Source: Silurus meridionalis (Eukaryota; Chordata; Actinopteri; Siluriformes; Siluridae). Taken from it: a stretch of 64,000 nt of DNA. Made by a program: the position numbers and the translations under genes. The notes under the pieces were generated by a model. The model worked only from the letters and a program-made list of their open reading frames with translations. It made no database searches and had not been told where the DNA came from. The stretch lies in assembly GCF_014805685.1 (NCBI RefSeq), contig NC_060890.1:21956000-22019999 (forward strand). The letters run 5' to 3'. Of the stretch, positions 46,125-57,168 are shown one piece after another. Numbering within the stretch: the first letter of the stretch is position 1; every line of letters begins with the position of its first letter.

Positions 46125-46395
46125 GTCTAGGGATATTAAGATTCACAGATTCGCATCGGTGCATCGGCTTACAAGTTAACGATGTGATGCATCGATTTAA
46201 AAAGGGATACAAGTTGGCATTCGTATCACGATGCATCACCTTTAACATATTTGCATTGGTCCAAAACAATTTATTTATATAGAGAGTAATTATTAGTAGA
46301 TGTGCTATACTTTTATTATTTAGAAAGTGACTAATTATTTGTGACCAATATTTTATATATATATATATATATATAATTTTTTTTTTTTTTTTCTT
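46125..46395. mobile_element. hAT-like element, left half
   Basis: ATTCGCATCGGTGCATCGGC, TGCATCGATTTAAAAAGGG and TCGTATCACGATGCATCAC repeats of GCATCG are typical of a fish hAT-like group. The other half resumes at 49325 after the inserted LINE. Confidence 0.5.
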
Positions 46396-46396
46396 T

Positions 46397-49321
46397 AAGG
46401 GTCTGCTCGTTTTCTTTCAGACCTCTTGATCAATTTTGATAAAGTGCTGCTTGTAGGAGATTTTAATATTTATGTAGATGATGCAAACGATACCCTAGGA
46501 CTATCGTTTGTGGACTTATTAAACTCTTTTGGGGTTAAACAAAACAATCAGACCAACTTCTGGTCGTCGTTTTAATCACACACTACACTTAATAATATCC
46601 CACAGAGCAGACGTCACTGATATAGATATTTTACTTTAGAGTGATGACATCACAGACCATTACCTCATATTGTATTTACTACCGTTAGAGCATATCAGCC
46701 GTGTTTCACCACGTTATCGACTTGGTAAGACTATTGTTCCGACCACTAAGGACAGATTCAGAAATAACCTGCCTGATTTATCTCAATTTCTTACTAAACC
46801 CATAAATGCTAACAATCTTAATGAAATGGCTAACAACATAGACCTTATCCAAACTAGCACATTAGACACCGTTGCCCCCATCCAGTTAAAAAAGGTTAGA
46901 GAAAAAACACCTGCACCAAGGTATAATTGTCATACGCATGCTCTTAAGAAAACAGCCTGTAATCTGGAAAGAAATTGCGTATAAAGACAGTATGCTCAGC
47001 TACAGACAGGCGCTAAAAGCTGCTAGAGCTGAGCACCTAAACAAAATCATAGAAAACAACAAAAACAATCCCAGGTTCCTTTTTAGTACAGTAGCTAAAT
47101 GAACAACAAATCAGGTATCTGAAAAATGTGTTTCATCACAGTTTAGAAGTGTCCTCACTACTTTACGAATTTCTTCACTGAAAAAATTGATAACATTAGA
47201 AAAACAATTGTGGTGGTCCAACCTTTGACAGCGTCTCCTGTTCCAATCGTACCTAAAACTCCACAACATGTCAGTTGGATCCCATTCCAACTAAACTACT
47301 GAAAGAAGTGTTACATACAGCTGGTGAGCCTCTACTGAATATTATTAACTCCTCAGTGTCTTTAGGTCACATCCCTAACCCCCTCAAGATAGCAGTTATT
47401 AGGCCCCTCATTAAGAAACCTAATTTGGATCCAAACACACTCTTAAATTACAGACCTATTTCAAATTTCCCATTTATGTCTAAGATCTTAGAAAAGATTG
47501 TCTCTGCAAGAGATCAATATCTTTAAAGAGTCTGGTTTTAGGCCCCATCATAGCACAGAAACTGCTCTAGTTAAAATCACTAATGACCTGTTTTCAGCTT
47601 CAGACCAAGGATACATCTCTCTGTTAGTTTTGCTAGATCTTAGTGCTGCATTCGACACTATAGATACTTAGATCGCTTACAAAATTCATCTGCATTCAGG
47701 GACAGGCATTAAGCTGGTTTAAATCCTACCTGTCCGATCGTTACTATTTTGTAGACTTAAATGGAGAACTATCCAAGTTAATGTAAGTAGATTATGGGGT
47801 GCCACAAGGTTCAGTTCTAGGACCCCTGCTTTTCACAATATACATGCTCCCCTTTGGAAATATTATTAGAAGGCATAAGAAAGAGCTTCCACTGTTACGC
47901 TGATGATACCCAGCTATATATCTCATTGAAACCAGGCGATACAGCTCAATTGGTTTGGATAACTGAGTGTGTTAGATAATTAAAAGATTGGATGACCCAT
48001 AACTTTCTATTATTAAATTCTGATAAAACAGAGATTTTGCTAATTGCCCCAAAAAACAGTACACAGAAGCCCCAGCATTTTAACCTGCATTTAGAAGGAT
48101 TGTCTGTAACTATTATTTCAACAGTAAAAGACCTGGGAGTTATTTTTGGACAGCAAATTGCCTTTTAAAAATCATATCAACCAAGTTACAAAAGCAGCCT
48201 TCTTCCACCTTAGAAATATTGCTAAGCTAAGAAACATGTTATCTATATCTGATGCAGAGAAGCTCGTCCATGCATTCATGACCTCTAGACTGGACTATTG
48301 TAATGCATTACTAGGTGGATGTCCTGCATCAGTAATAAACAAGCTATAGTTTGTCCAGAATGCAGCAGCCAGAGTTCTCACAAGGTCGAGAAAATATGAT
48401 CATATAACTCCAATTTTATCATCCCTACACTGGCTACCTGTTAAGTTTCCAATCAACTACAAACTCTACAAAGCCTACTAAAGGCGGTAGATCATTCTCA
48501 CATTTAGCTCCTAAACTTTGGAATAGTCTTCCTGACAGTTTTCGGGGATCAGACACACTCACCTAGTTTAAGTGCAGACTAAAAACTTATATTTTTAGTG
48601 AGTCCTACATGTCACACACATCACATCATAACCTTGTGCTCCAGTACATCTGATTACATGCACATTATCAACTTGTGCTGTTCATATCATGAACAGCAGC
48701 TACGCTAATTCCTCTCCACTGCTTCTCTCTTAACGCATCCCGGGGCATCCTGAGTTTGCACCAGCCCCACTCACGTCCCACCTAATGAAGATTGTGGACC
48801 TTTAAAGAAGTAGATGCCAACAGCCTGAACCATCTAGAGACGTACCAGCACTATTTGAATTCAATTTCATGTGAAGTTTGGACATTGGATCTCTTGGAGC
48901 TCTGGCATGGAGAAGCTGGTGTTGGATTTATGATGATCTCTAATGTTGCGCTATTTAATGAGTTGCTCAGTAGCTCCTAGTTTTATAACCACAAATGACT
49001 GTAAAAGACTTTAGAAAGATCAGTACTCATAATCCTACATTCCAGTGCTCATGTTAGTTCTCACTCTCCAGTGTTCTGTATTGTTTAAAGATTTATAATC
49101 ACACTCTTGATGTCACCCAAATGAGGATGGGTTCCCCTTTTGAGTCTGGTTCCTCTCAAGGTTTCTTCCTCATAACATCTAAGGGAGTTTTTCCTTGCCA
49201 CAGTCACCATGGCTGCTTATCAGGGATGAATACACACCATTCACCCTAACTCTTAAATTCTGTAAAGCTGCTTTGAGACAATGTCTGTTGTGAAAAGCGC
49301 TATAGAAATAAACTTGACTTG
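46397..49321 (+). mobile_element. L2-like LINE, 2.9 kb, 5'-truncated, dead
   Basis: The copy starts in the endonuclease domain (KVLLVGDFNIYVDD near 46440-46482, SDHYL-type motif near 46655). Reverse transcriptase follows: DPIPTKLLKE (47278), [17 protein letters not shown] (about 47446-47500), [15 protein letters not shown] (about 47622-47666), [13 protein letters not shown] (about 47797-47835), CYADDTQLY (about 47892-47918), NSDKTEILL (about 48018-48044), LVHAFMTSRLDYCNALLGG (48263-48320). Frameshifts and stops split it. The 3' end (49110-49321) ends GCGCTATAGAAATAAACTTG and has the same layout as the tails at 50700 and 62633. All catalytic motifs of the RT are still readable. Confidence 0.92.
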
Positions 49322-49324
49322 ACA

Positions 49325-49740
49325 TGTAGCACTATTGCTGCTACGAGAATGTGACGTATCACAACACTATGGAGACCGAGGCGTGTCCTGAGAGTCACAT
49401 AAAATAGAGATTAACATGGCAGAGGTAGAGCTGCATCTTCCTGGAGACACAACAAAAAAAAAAAAGTCTGCTTATATTTAATGTTTTTTCTTTTTTTTTT
49501 TCAGCACTACAAAGGCCTGTTTGTTAAACGGCCATGAGTTACATGTCAAAATGTACTTAAGTACTGTCTGACCCAAAGAAATAAAGCAAACTACAGTATC
49601 TGTACTCTATTGAATTGCATAACATCATGTTTTTTTCATTGCATCGTATTGTACTGAATTGCATTGTGTTGAATCAAATCTAGATCGGATCGCATCGCAA
49701 TGGTGTGAATCGGATCGCTTAGCATTGGTAACTGCTTCAT
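49325..49740. mobile_element. hAT-like element, right half
   Basis: Contains ATGGCAGAGGTAGAGCTGC, A and T runs, then TCGGATCGCATCGCAATGG and ATCGGATCGCTTAGCATTGG near its end. Reads as the far end of the element begun at 46125. Confidence 0.5.
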
Positions 49741-50196
49741 CTCTATCTTTAATGTATAGTATTGTTGCCTATAAATATTTGTCTAATAGGCCAAGACAGG
49801 TAGAAGAGAAAAGTAGAGAAATAGGACGTGTCCTGCTTTCTGGAAAGTGCTGGGACCATGCTGTCATTAAAACAACTAAAATAAACCAAGACTGACCGAG
49901 GTCTTATGAGGAGAATAACCAGAGGAACAAATGAGGATGCAAGGGTCAGAAGGTGAGGTGGAGACACACAGAGAGAAAAAGGAGAGATGAGGTGATAGGA
50001 CAGACAAATGGACTGGGAAAGACAAACGACAAGAGACTGGTAATAAAGAAAAGGAAATGAAAGAAGAAAAGAGAGAGAACAACAGAGACAGATAAACTTG
50101 TGCCATGGGAGGTGGCTGTTAGCATCAGTGGTGTGCAATTCTATTTTTAAAGCATTGCTAGAGAACGAAAGGTGTTGAGAGGCGCAAAGGCATGCA
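49741..50196. other. Purine-rich unique sequence
   Basis: GA-rich around 49940-50090. No gene seen. Confidence 0.5.
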
Positions 50197-50197
50197 C

Positions 50198-50310
50198 GCT
50201 CTCTCTCTCTCTCTCTCTCTCGCTCTCTCTCTTACACACACACACACACACTTTCTCTCTCTCTCTCTCTCGCTCTCTCTCTTACACACACACACACACA
50301 CTTTCTCTCT

Positions 50311-50400
<90 letters not shown>
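50198..50400. repeat. Compound (CT)n(CA)n array with a higher-order unit
   Basis: Three successive blocks of CT repeats followed by TTACACACAC... and CTTT. The first two blocks are almost the same (about 65 bp each, each with the interruption CGCTCTCTCTCTTA), so a compound unit has itself been duplicated. Confidence 0.95.
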
Positions 50401-50401
<1 letters not shown>

Positions 50402-50699
50402 CAGAGCATGCCAGGGATACACAGCACATACCTGACAGCTCATTTCCAGCCACATACCATGAGCTTTATAAAGCCTGACACTTCTTGTTCTACCGCATCT
50501 AAAAAGCAGCTGCTAAAGACAGAGACTTCCCTTTTAATGGATCTGAGAAAAACACTTTTTTTGCTTTCTAATATTAATCAGTATCTGCATTAGGGTCAGG
50601 ATGGACAAGGAAGGTAAGATGGAATTTAAAGGGAACATATTGAGAATTGGTGAATTCAATTTTAAACAGTTAAAGAGAGGAAAGTTCTGCGTATTTAAA
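50401..50699. other. Unique sequence, nothing recognised
   Basis: No feature seen. Confidence 0.5.
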
Positions 50700-50985
50700 A
50701 TGTGGTTACGTGCAAGCGTCAAGTTTATTTCTAAAACACTTTTCACAACAGACACTGTTTTAAAGCAGCTTTACAGAATTTAAGAGTTAAGGTGAATAGT
50801 GTGTATTTATCCCTGATGAGCAGCCATGGTGACTGTGGCAAGGAAAAACTCCATTAGATGTTACGAGGAAGAAACCTTGAGAGGAACCAGACTCAAAAGG
50901 TGGAACCCATCCTCATTTGGGTGATATCAAAAGTGTGATTATAAACCTTTAAACAATACAGAACACTGGAGAGTGAGAATTACGT
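50700..50985 (-). mobile_element. L2-like LINE 3' end, minus strand
   Basis: Starts with TCAAGTTTATTTCTAAAACA, contains GAGCAGCCATGGTGACTGTG and GAACCCATCCTCATTTGGG. It is the inverted counterpart of 49080-49321, about 1.4 kb away. Confidence 0.88.
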
Positions 50986-51049
50986 TTCTTTGGGATCCCT
51001 GCAAATTTTTTGCTTTTACAATATGGGTCAATATGCATACAGCTGTCTT

Positions 51050-51200
51050 TAGGGGTCAGAGCACAAGATCAGCCATGATACAACAGTCTGGGATCAGTCT
51101 GATCACAGTCAGGGGCCTGACAGTGGCAGTATGGGGGTTCAAGGATTCAAATTTATCGTCCTTCTGATTGAAACTTCAAAGACGTCACCACTGCTTCTCT
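51050..51200 (-). mobile_element. SINE family A, minus strand, decayed
   Basis: AGGGGTCAGAGCACAAGATC, GACAGTGGCAGTATGGGGG and TTCAAGGATTCAAATTTATC fit the body and head in reverse. Confidence 0.55.
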
Positions 51201-52445
<1,245 letters not shown>

Positions 52446-52673
52446 ATATATAAGCACAGCTTCATATACAAAACAGACCACCCATGCACACAAATTGTGT
52501 TTAAAGAATCTCAATTGTTAGCCTTTCTAGTATATACACTAGCACAATGACTCAGGTTTTTACACGTGCAAACATACACACACACACACACACACACATG
52601 AAGAGAAATGGAGAGAGTAGTGTGCCTGCCGGGAGTTTCAGCCCTCCAAGCCATTGCTCCTGGACATTAAGAT

Positions 52674-52736
<63 letters not shown>

Positions 52737-53439
52737 CATCTCCCCGCTCCAGCAGTTCAACCCCGGAGGTGTCCACTGGCTCCATCTCTCAGAGTGTCAA
52801 CTCAAAGACACCTCATTGGCGGAGCTGTCAGGAATGTAATACTGCCACATCAATCAAATTTACCAAAGGAGGTCAGGCTGTGATCGTAAAAACACAACAA
52901 CTGCACCGCCGCTAAGAGATATAAATGTCACATTGGGATGTGTTTGTGTTTTGTTTTTCTCTATTGGTTACTTTCAGGTGCAATGGCAGCAGTTGGAGTT
53001 CTGATTAATATATATATAATATAGCTATTTGAGGGGGCTATTATTAATAATGTGTTATGAAATGAGTGCGGTAAAACAATACATGCCTGTTTTGCAATGT
53101 TAAATTGTTCTAGTATGTGTAAAGATTCCAAAGAAATACGCAAAAAATATTTGGCTAATTTCATACATTTCACTCTTTTGCTTACAGCTTGAAAATAGGC
53201 TCCGCCTCGAACAAGGCAAACAAGTAAAAATTATTGCTGTCTACTGCTATGTAGCATTTCTGCTTAACTTGTTAATATGGAGAATGTTTACATTGGAGAT
53301 ATGGTTATAGCTAATCATAGCATACAGTTACTTTAATTGCTATAAGGCATGAAAATGTGCTCGTATAATGCAATTTGCATCAGTATTCCATTCTGTAAAG
53401 TGTGTCCAAGTATTCACTATAAAACATGACTCGACGTGT
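52446..53439. other. Intronic sequence with CA and TG tracts
   Basis: (CA)n at 52572-52599 and (TG)n at 52676-52735. The stretch 52736-52920 is GC-balanced with an open frame but no motif that I recognise. No supported exon. Confidence 0.4.
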
Positions 53440-53975
53440 TTCTGAGCACGTGCAATTTCACCATGGACAGCAAATTAGAGCAAAAAGCAAGCGTGAAATA
53501 AATTGACATAACATGTTTGACATATGGCGATGCTGCAACGAGTCGTTCGAGGTGTTTTAAGTGGAATGTGCGCTTCAAGAATGGAAGAACATCACAGGAA
53601 GATGATCAAGAAGACCTTCAACGAGCTCAACTCACGGCAAATGTCAAAACAATTCGGTAACTTGTGCATGATGAATGCCATCATCCACATGATCTCACTT
53701 CCGCACCCACCCTACTCACCAGATATGGTTCCTGCGGACTTTGCCATCTTCCCGAAGATGAAGATCCAGCTCAAATCTGGCTGTGTTGACACCGTTGTGG
53801 AGATCCGGCACAAACTGCAGAAGGTGCTCGACTTCCAGGAAACATTCCACAAGTGGCAGGAACACTGGGAGTGCTGTTTGGTTCGCAAGGGGACTGTGTG
53901 AAGTTGATAGTGTGTAAGCGTAGATAATTCAAGTACTTTCTTGTAAACAGAGCTAGTCTTGTAACTTTTTGATAG
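53440..53975 (+). mobile_element. Mariner element (DD34D), internally deleted
   Basis: MDSKLEQKASV is encoded at 53464-53496, the usual start of this mariner group. Remnants of RCCNESFEVF and RMEEHHRK regions follow in broken frames. The catalytic middle is deleted. The C-terminal part is open: LPHPPYSPDMVPADFAIFPK (about 53699-53758), carrying the third catalytic D region (the SPDMVPAD motif), then FHKWQEHWECCL. It stops at 53899-53901 (TGA). Terminal repeats are not clear. Confidence 0.85.
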
Positions 53976-53997
53976 CACCTTGTATGGCTGGAAAAGA

Positions 53998-54034
53998 CAG
54001 ATGTTCCAATAGTTTGTTTCTATTGGAACATCTG
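53998..54034. repeat. Perfect 15-bp hairpin
   Basis: CAGATGTTCCAATAG (53998-54012) and its exact complement (54020-54034) around a 7-base loop. The left arm and the bases before it (TGGCTGGAAAAGACAGATGT) resemble the right end of the M1 MITEs. Confidence 0.85.
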
Positions 54035-54040
54035 GAACAT

Positions 54041-54417
54041 AACATTAGTGGATGTTATATTTAATATAAGCATGATGATAAAGGTTGCTTTTTTTTTTAT
54101 TTAAGTATTAAGTAAAATTACTTCCTGCACCCATAAATATTTATTTAAAATGGTCTAATGTTCAAACTCTCATTATAGGTAGTTTGGGGAATTCTGTTGA
54201 GAGAAAAAGGGCAAGTTGCAAAGCTTTCAAATTTAGTTCACATTGTAGGTCACAAATGGCTCCAAATGCCCTTGCCAGAGATTCCCAGGATCATAAACAG
54301 GATGAACTCGCTTGATTAGCGTTCACTCACTAAGTAAGTTAGCCTTATCGGTTGAGTTTCCAGCATTCTGCTTTACTTAAGGTTAGCCCCTCCCACTATA
54401 TACTAAAAACTTTCTTT
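54041..54417. other. Unique sequence, nothing recognised
   Basis: No feature seen. Confidence 0.5.
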
Positions 54418-54632
54418 CAGCTTCTCCCATTAGGGGTCGCCACAGCGGACCATCCGCATGTTTGATTTGGCACGTTTTTATGCTGGATGCCCTTCCTAAC
54501 GCAACCCTCCCCATTTATCCGGGCTTGGGAGCAGCACTAAGAGTGGCTGGGGTTGGTTCCCTGACGGGGATCGAACCCGGGCCGCAGCGGTGAGAGCACC
54601 GCATCCTAACCACTAGACCACCAGAGGACCTA
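54418..54632 (-). mobile_element. tRNA-Glu-derived SINE with RTE-type tail (family C)
   Basis: On the minus strand the head (54630-54555) reads as a tRNA-Glu: TGGTGGTCTAGTGGTTAGGA (A box), anticodon loop CTCTCAC with anticodon CTC, and GGGTTCGATCCCCGTCAGGG (B box). The acceptor stem is disturbed, so it is a SINE head rather than a working tRNA. The body includes GGAAGGGCATCCAGCATAAA, and the tail GGTCCGCTGTGGCGACCCCT, AATGGGAGAAGCTGAAAG is nearly the tail of the RTE LINEs at 25840, 36033 and 56260. Confidence 0.9.
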
Positions 54633-55734
54633 CTAAACCATTGAAATGTGGGGAGGTGCAAAGTTAAGATGAAGTACATGTGAACTAATCTGTGAAGGCA
54701 AAAGATGAACATTAATCTGATTAGAAATCGACAATTATCGATTTTCTGAGACCAAAGGAGCTCCAGTGGTTAAGAGATAAAAGATGTTTATAGGTCATGG
54801 TTTTATTCCTGTTTGTGATAGTTCAGTGTACTACTATCACTGTTGCTATAAACTCTCGCCAGCCAAAGCTGTGAATAATTTCCTCCATTTCCCCTCTCTC
54901 TCTCTCTCTCTCTCTCTCTCATTCAGAATGCTGCAATTGGGCTTCTAATTGTACCTGCTTAATCAAAGGTCATTATCTGTGTAATCCCTTGTATTATCGA
55001 CTGCTAGAATGCATGAGCTTATGAATGCAGAGGCAGGCTTGTTTTTAAAGAAGGCCATGATGATGCTCAGGCTTTTTGATGTATTATTGATGTATTATCC
55101 TCTCAGCTGACATTATAGATTAAGCAGCTTTCAAAGGGATGTTAGAAATGTTAGATCTCCCAATCGATTTAACTCCTCTGTTGCACCGGGCTGTTCAGTC
55201 AGAACACCCAGGAATGGTAATCAAAAATCGGACAATATACACTCTGTCTTTCAAGACAAACACTGGAGAACAGACGATTCAAAGTCCAGACTGCTGATAT
55301 GCTCTTATGTCAGAGAGACAGGAAGCACAAATGATCTTGCTTTCAAGCAAAGTCTTTTCAAGGGGAATCGGAGAGGCATCACCGAAATCACCTTGACAAC
55401 AAACTTTGCAGCTCAAGACTAGCCCACCACACCACTTTAGCACTTGTATGGGGATGCTTTGTAAGATTCTCTGCTAAATGTGTGACGGCCTGGTAAAGCC
55501 TTCCCAAGGCCAAATTTCCAACAATATACTGATCTAAATATCTACAGGTTTTCCTACTTGAAATGTGTTTCCCTTTTACACATCTTTCAAGTATAGTTCT
55601 AGGCTTTTCAAATCAATTTACCACCAAAACTGAAAGGAAAAAATTTGAATATTTCATCCATTCAAGAGATAAATGTGAAATAGATATGCTCGGTACATCC
55701 CAATGCCATACCTCTGGATGGAGTTTCCTAAATT
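54633..55734. other. Intronic sequence; possible conserved non-coding stretch
   Basis: (CT)n at 54893-54919. The part 54920-55140 (TTGGGCTTCTAATTGTACC, GCTTAATCAAAGGTCATTAT) is unique and rich in TAATTG/TTAATC-type sites. No exon recognised. Confidence 0.3.
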
Positions 55735-56170
55735 TGAGACCACTCTGTGCAGCTTGGGATGGTTTAACATCTACAGCCTAAAGATCCATAAAGCCACTTA
55801 GTAACTTAAGAACTTTGAGAATGGATTTGGAATACTACAATGGCTCAGGACCACAGACTGCATGAACATTTCTGCATTTAAATGCCTATTACCACACATC
55901 TCAACAATGGGTTGCTTTTCGAGTCTGGTTCCTCTATAGGTTTTTTCCTGATTCCATCTCAGGGAGTTTTTCCATGCCACTTTTTCCACTGGCCCACTAA
56001 TCAAATACAATAACAATTGTATATGATTCCAAAAGATGAACAATTATAAGGAACAAAGATATAGGCAATAACATTAAACACTTTTCTACAACCTTATAAC
56101 CGCTTCATTGTGTACAGCTGCTTTGAGACAATGTCTATTGTAAAAAGCGCTAGACAAACAAAAAATTATA
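55735..56170 (+). mobile_element. L2-like LINE 3' end
   Basis: GTGCAGCTTGGGATGGTTT, GAGTCTGGTTCCTCTATAGG, CTCAGGGAGTTTTTCCATGC and TGTACAGCTGCTTTGAGACA to GCGCTAGACAAACAAAAAA. Confidence 0.85.
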
Positions 56171-56204
56171 TTAAATGAGAATAAAATGTATAACAATCCA
56201 TTTT

Positions 56205-56970
56205 TAGAAAAGCCACTTTTTCTTTTTTCGGCTTCTTCCATTAGGGGCACCACAGCGGATCATCTGTCTCCATACCCCCCTGTCCTCTACATCTGCCTCT
56301 TTCACACCAACTACCTGCATGTCTTCCCTCACCACATCCATAGACCTCCTCCTTGGTGATCTTTTCCTCCGTCCTGGTGGCTCCAACCTCAGCATTCTTT
56401 TATCGATATACCTCCTGTCCCTTCTCTGCACGTGTCCAAACCATCTCAATCTCGCCTCCCTCGCCTTGTCTCCAAAACGTCCTACATGCGCTGTCCCTCT
56501 AATAAACTCATTTCTAATCTTGTCCATCGTCGTCACTCCCAACAAAAACCTCAACATCTTCAGCTCTGCTACCTCCAGCTCCACCTCCTGTCTTTTACTC
56601 AACGCCACTGTCTCTAAACCATACAACATCACAGGTCTCACCACAGTCCTATAAACTTTCCCTTTCACTCTCACAGATACTCTTCTATCACAAATCACTC
56701 CTGCTATCACTCTTCTCCATCCACTCCACCCTGCCTGCACTCTTTTTTTACTTCTCCAACACACTCTCCATTACTTTGCACTGTTGACACCAGGTAGCTT
56801 ACCTCCTCCACCTTCTCCACCTCTTCTCCCTGCAACCGCACCACTCCACTGCCCTCCATCTCATTTACACACATGTACTCTGTCTTACTCCTACTGACTT
56901 TCATTGCCTGTCTCTCCAGCATGTACCTCCACCTCTCCATGCTCTTCTCCACCTCTACTCTCAACACAAA
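56205..56970 (-). mobile_element. RTE-like LINE, C-terminal part, minus strand
   Basis: A 186-residue reading (56764-56204, minus) carries VRVKGKVYRTVVRPVMLYGL, LGVTTMDKIRNEFIRGTAHV and EARLRWFGHVQRRD. An upstream frame (56967-56707) has MKVSRSKTEYMCVNEMEGSG. One frameshift separates them. The tail GATCCGCTGTGGTGCCCCT, AATGGAAGAAGCCG lies at about 56225-56260. This is the longest open piece of this LINE here. It begins after the catalytic box. Confidence 0.88.
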
Positions 56971-57049
56971 TCAGACCTCGTCCGTCAGCAATATTATCTT
57001 TAAATCAAGGAATTAAAGAAAAAAAATCGTATTTATACACTGAGCAGTT

Positions 57050-57168
57050 GAAGGGTTAAGGGCCTGCTCAAGGGTCCAGCATGGGGCAACTTAGCCATGC
57101 TTAGATTTAAGCTCATAACCCTACAATCAAATGTCCAACACCTTAACCACTGTGCTACCACTTCCCTT
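57050..57168 (-). mobile_element. SINE family A, minus strand, partial
   Basis: AAGGGTTAAGGGCCTGCTC and CACCTTAACCACTGTGCTAC correspond to body and head. The tail is missing. Confidence 0.6.

Noticed and set aside
50158..50593. Several frames of alternating residues (RE, CV, SL, TH)
   Set aside because: Translations of CT/CA microsatellites.
52547..52915. 122-residue frame containing SSSSTPEVSTGSISQ
   Set aside because: Passes through CA and TG repeats; the unique part has no splice sites that I trust and no family match.
54555..54630. Functional tRNA-Glu gene on the minus strand
   Set aside because: The anticodon arm and A/B boxes are good, but the acceptor stem is disturbed and the sequence continues into a SINE body and LINE-type tail.
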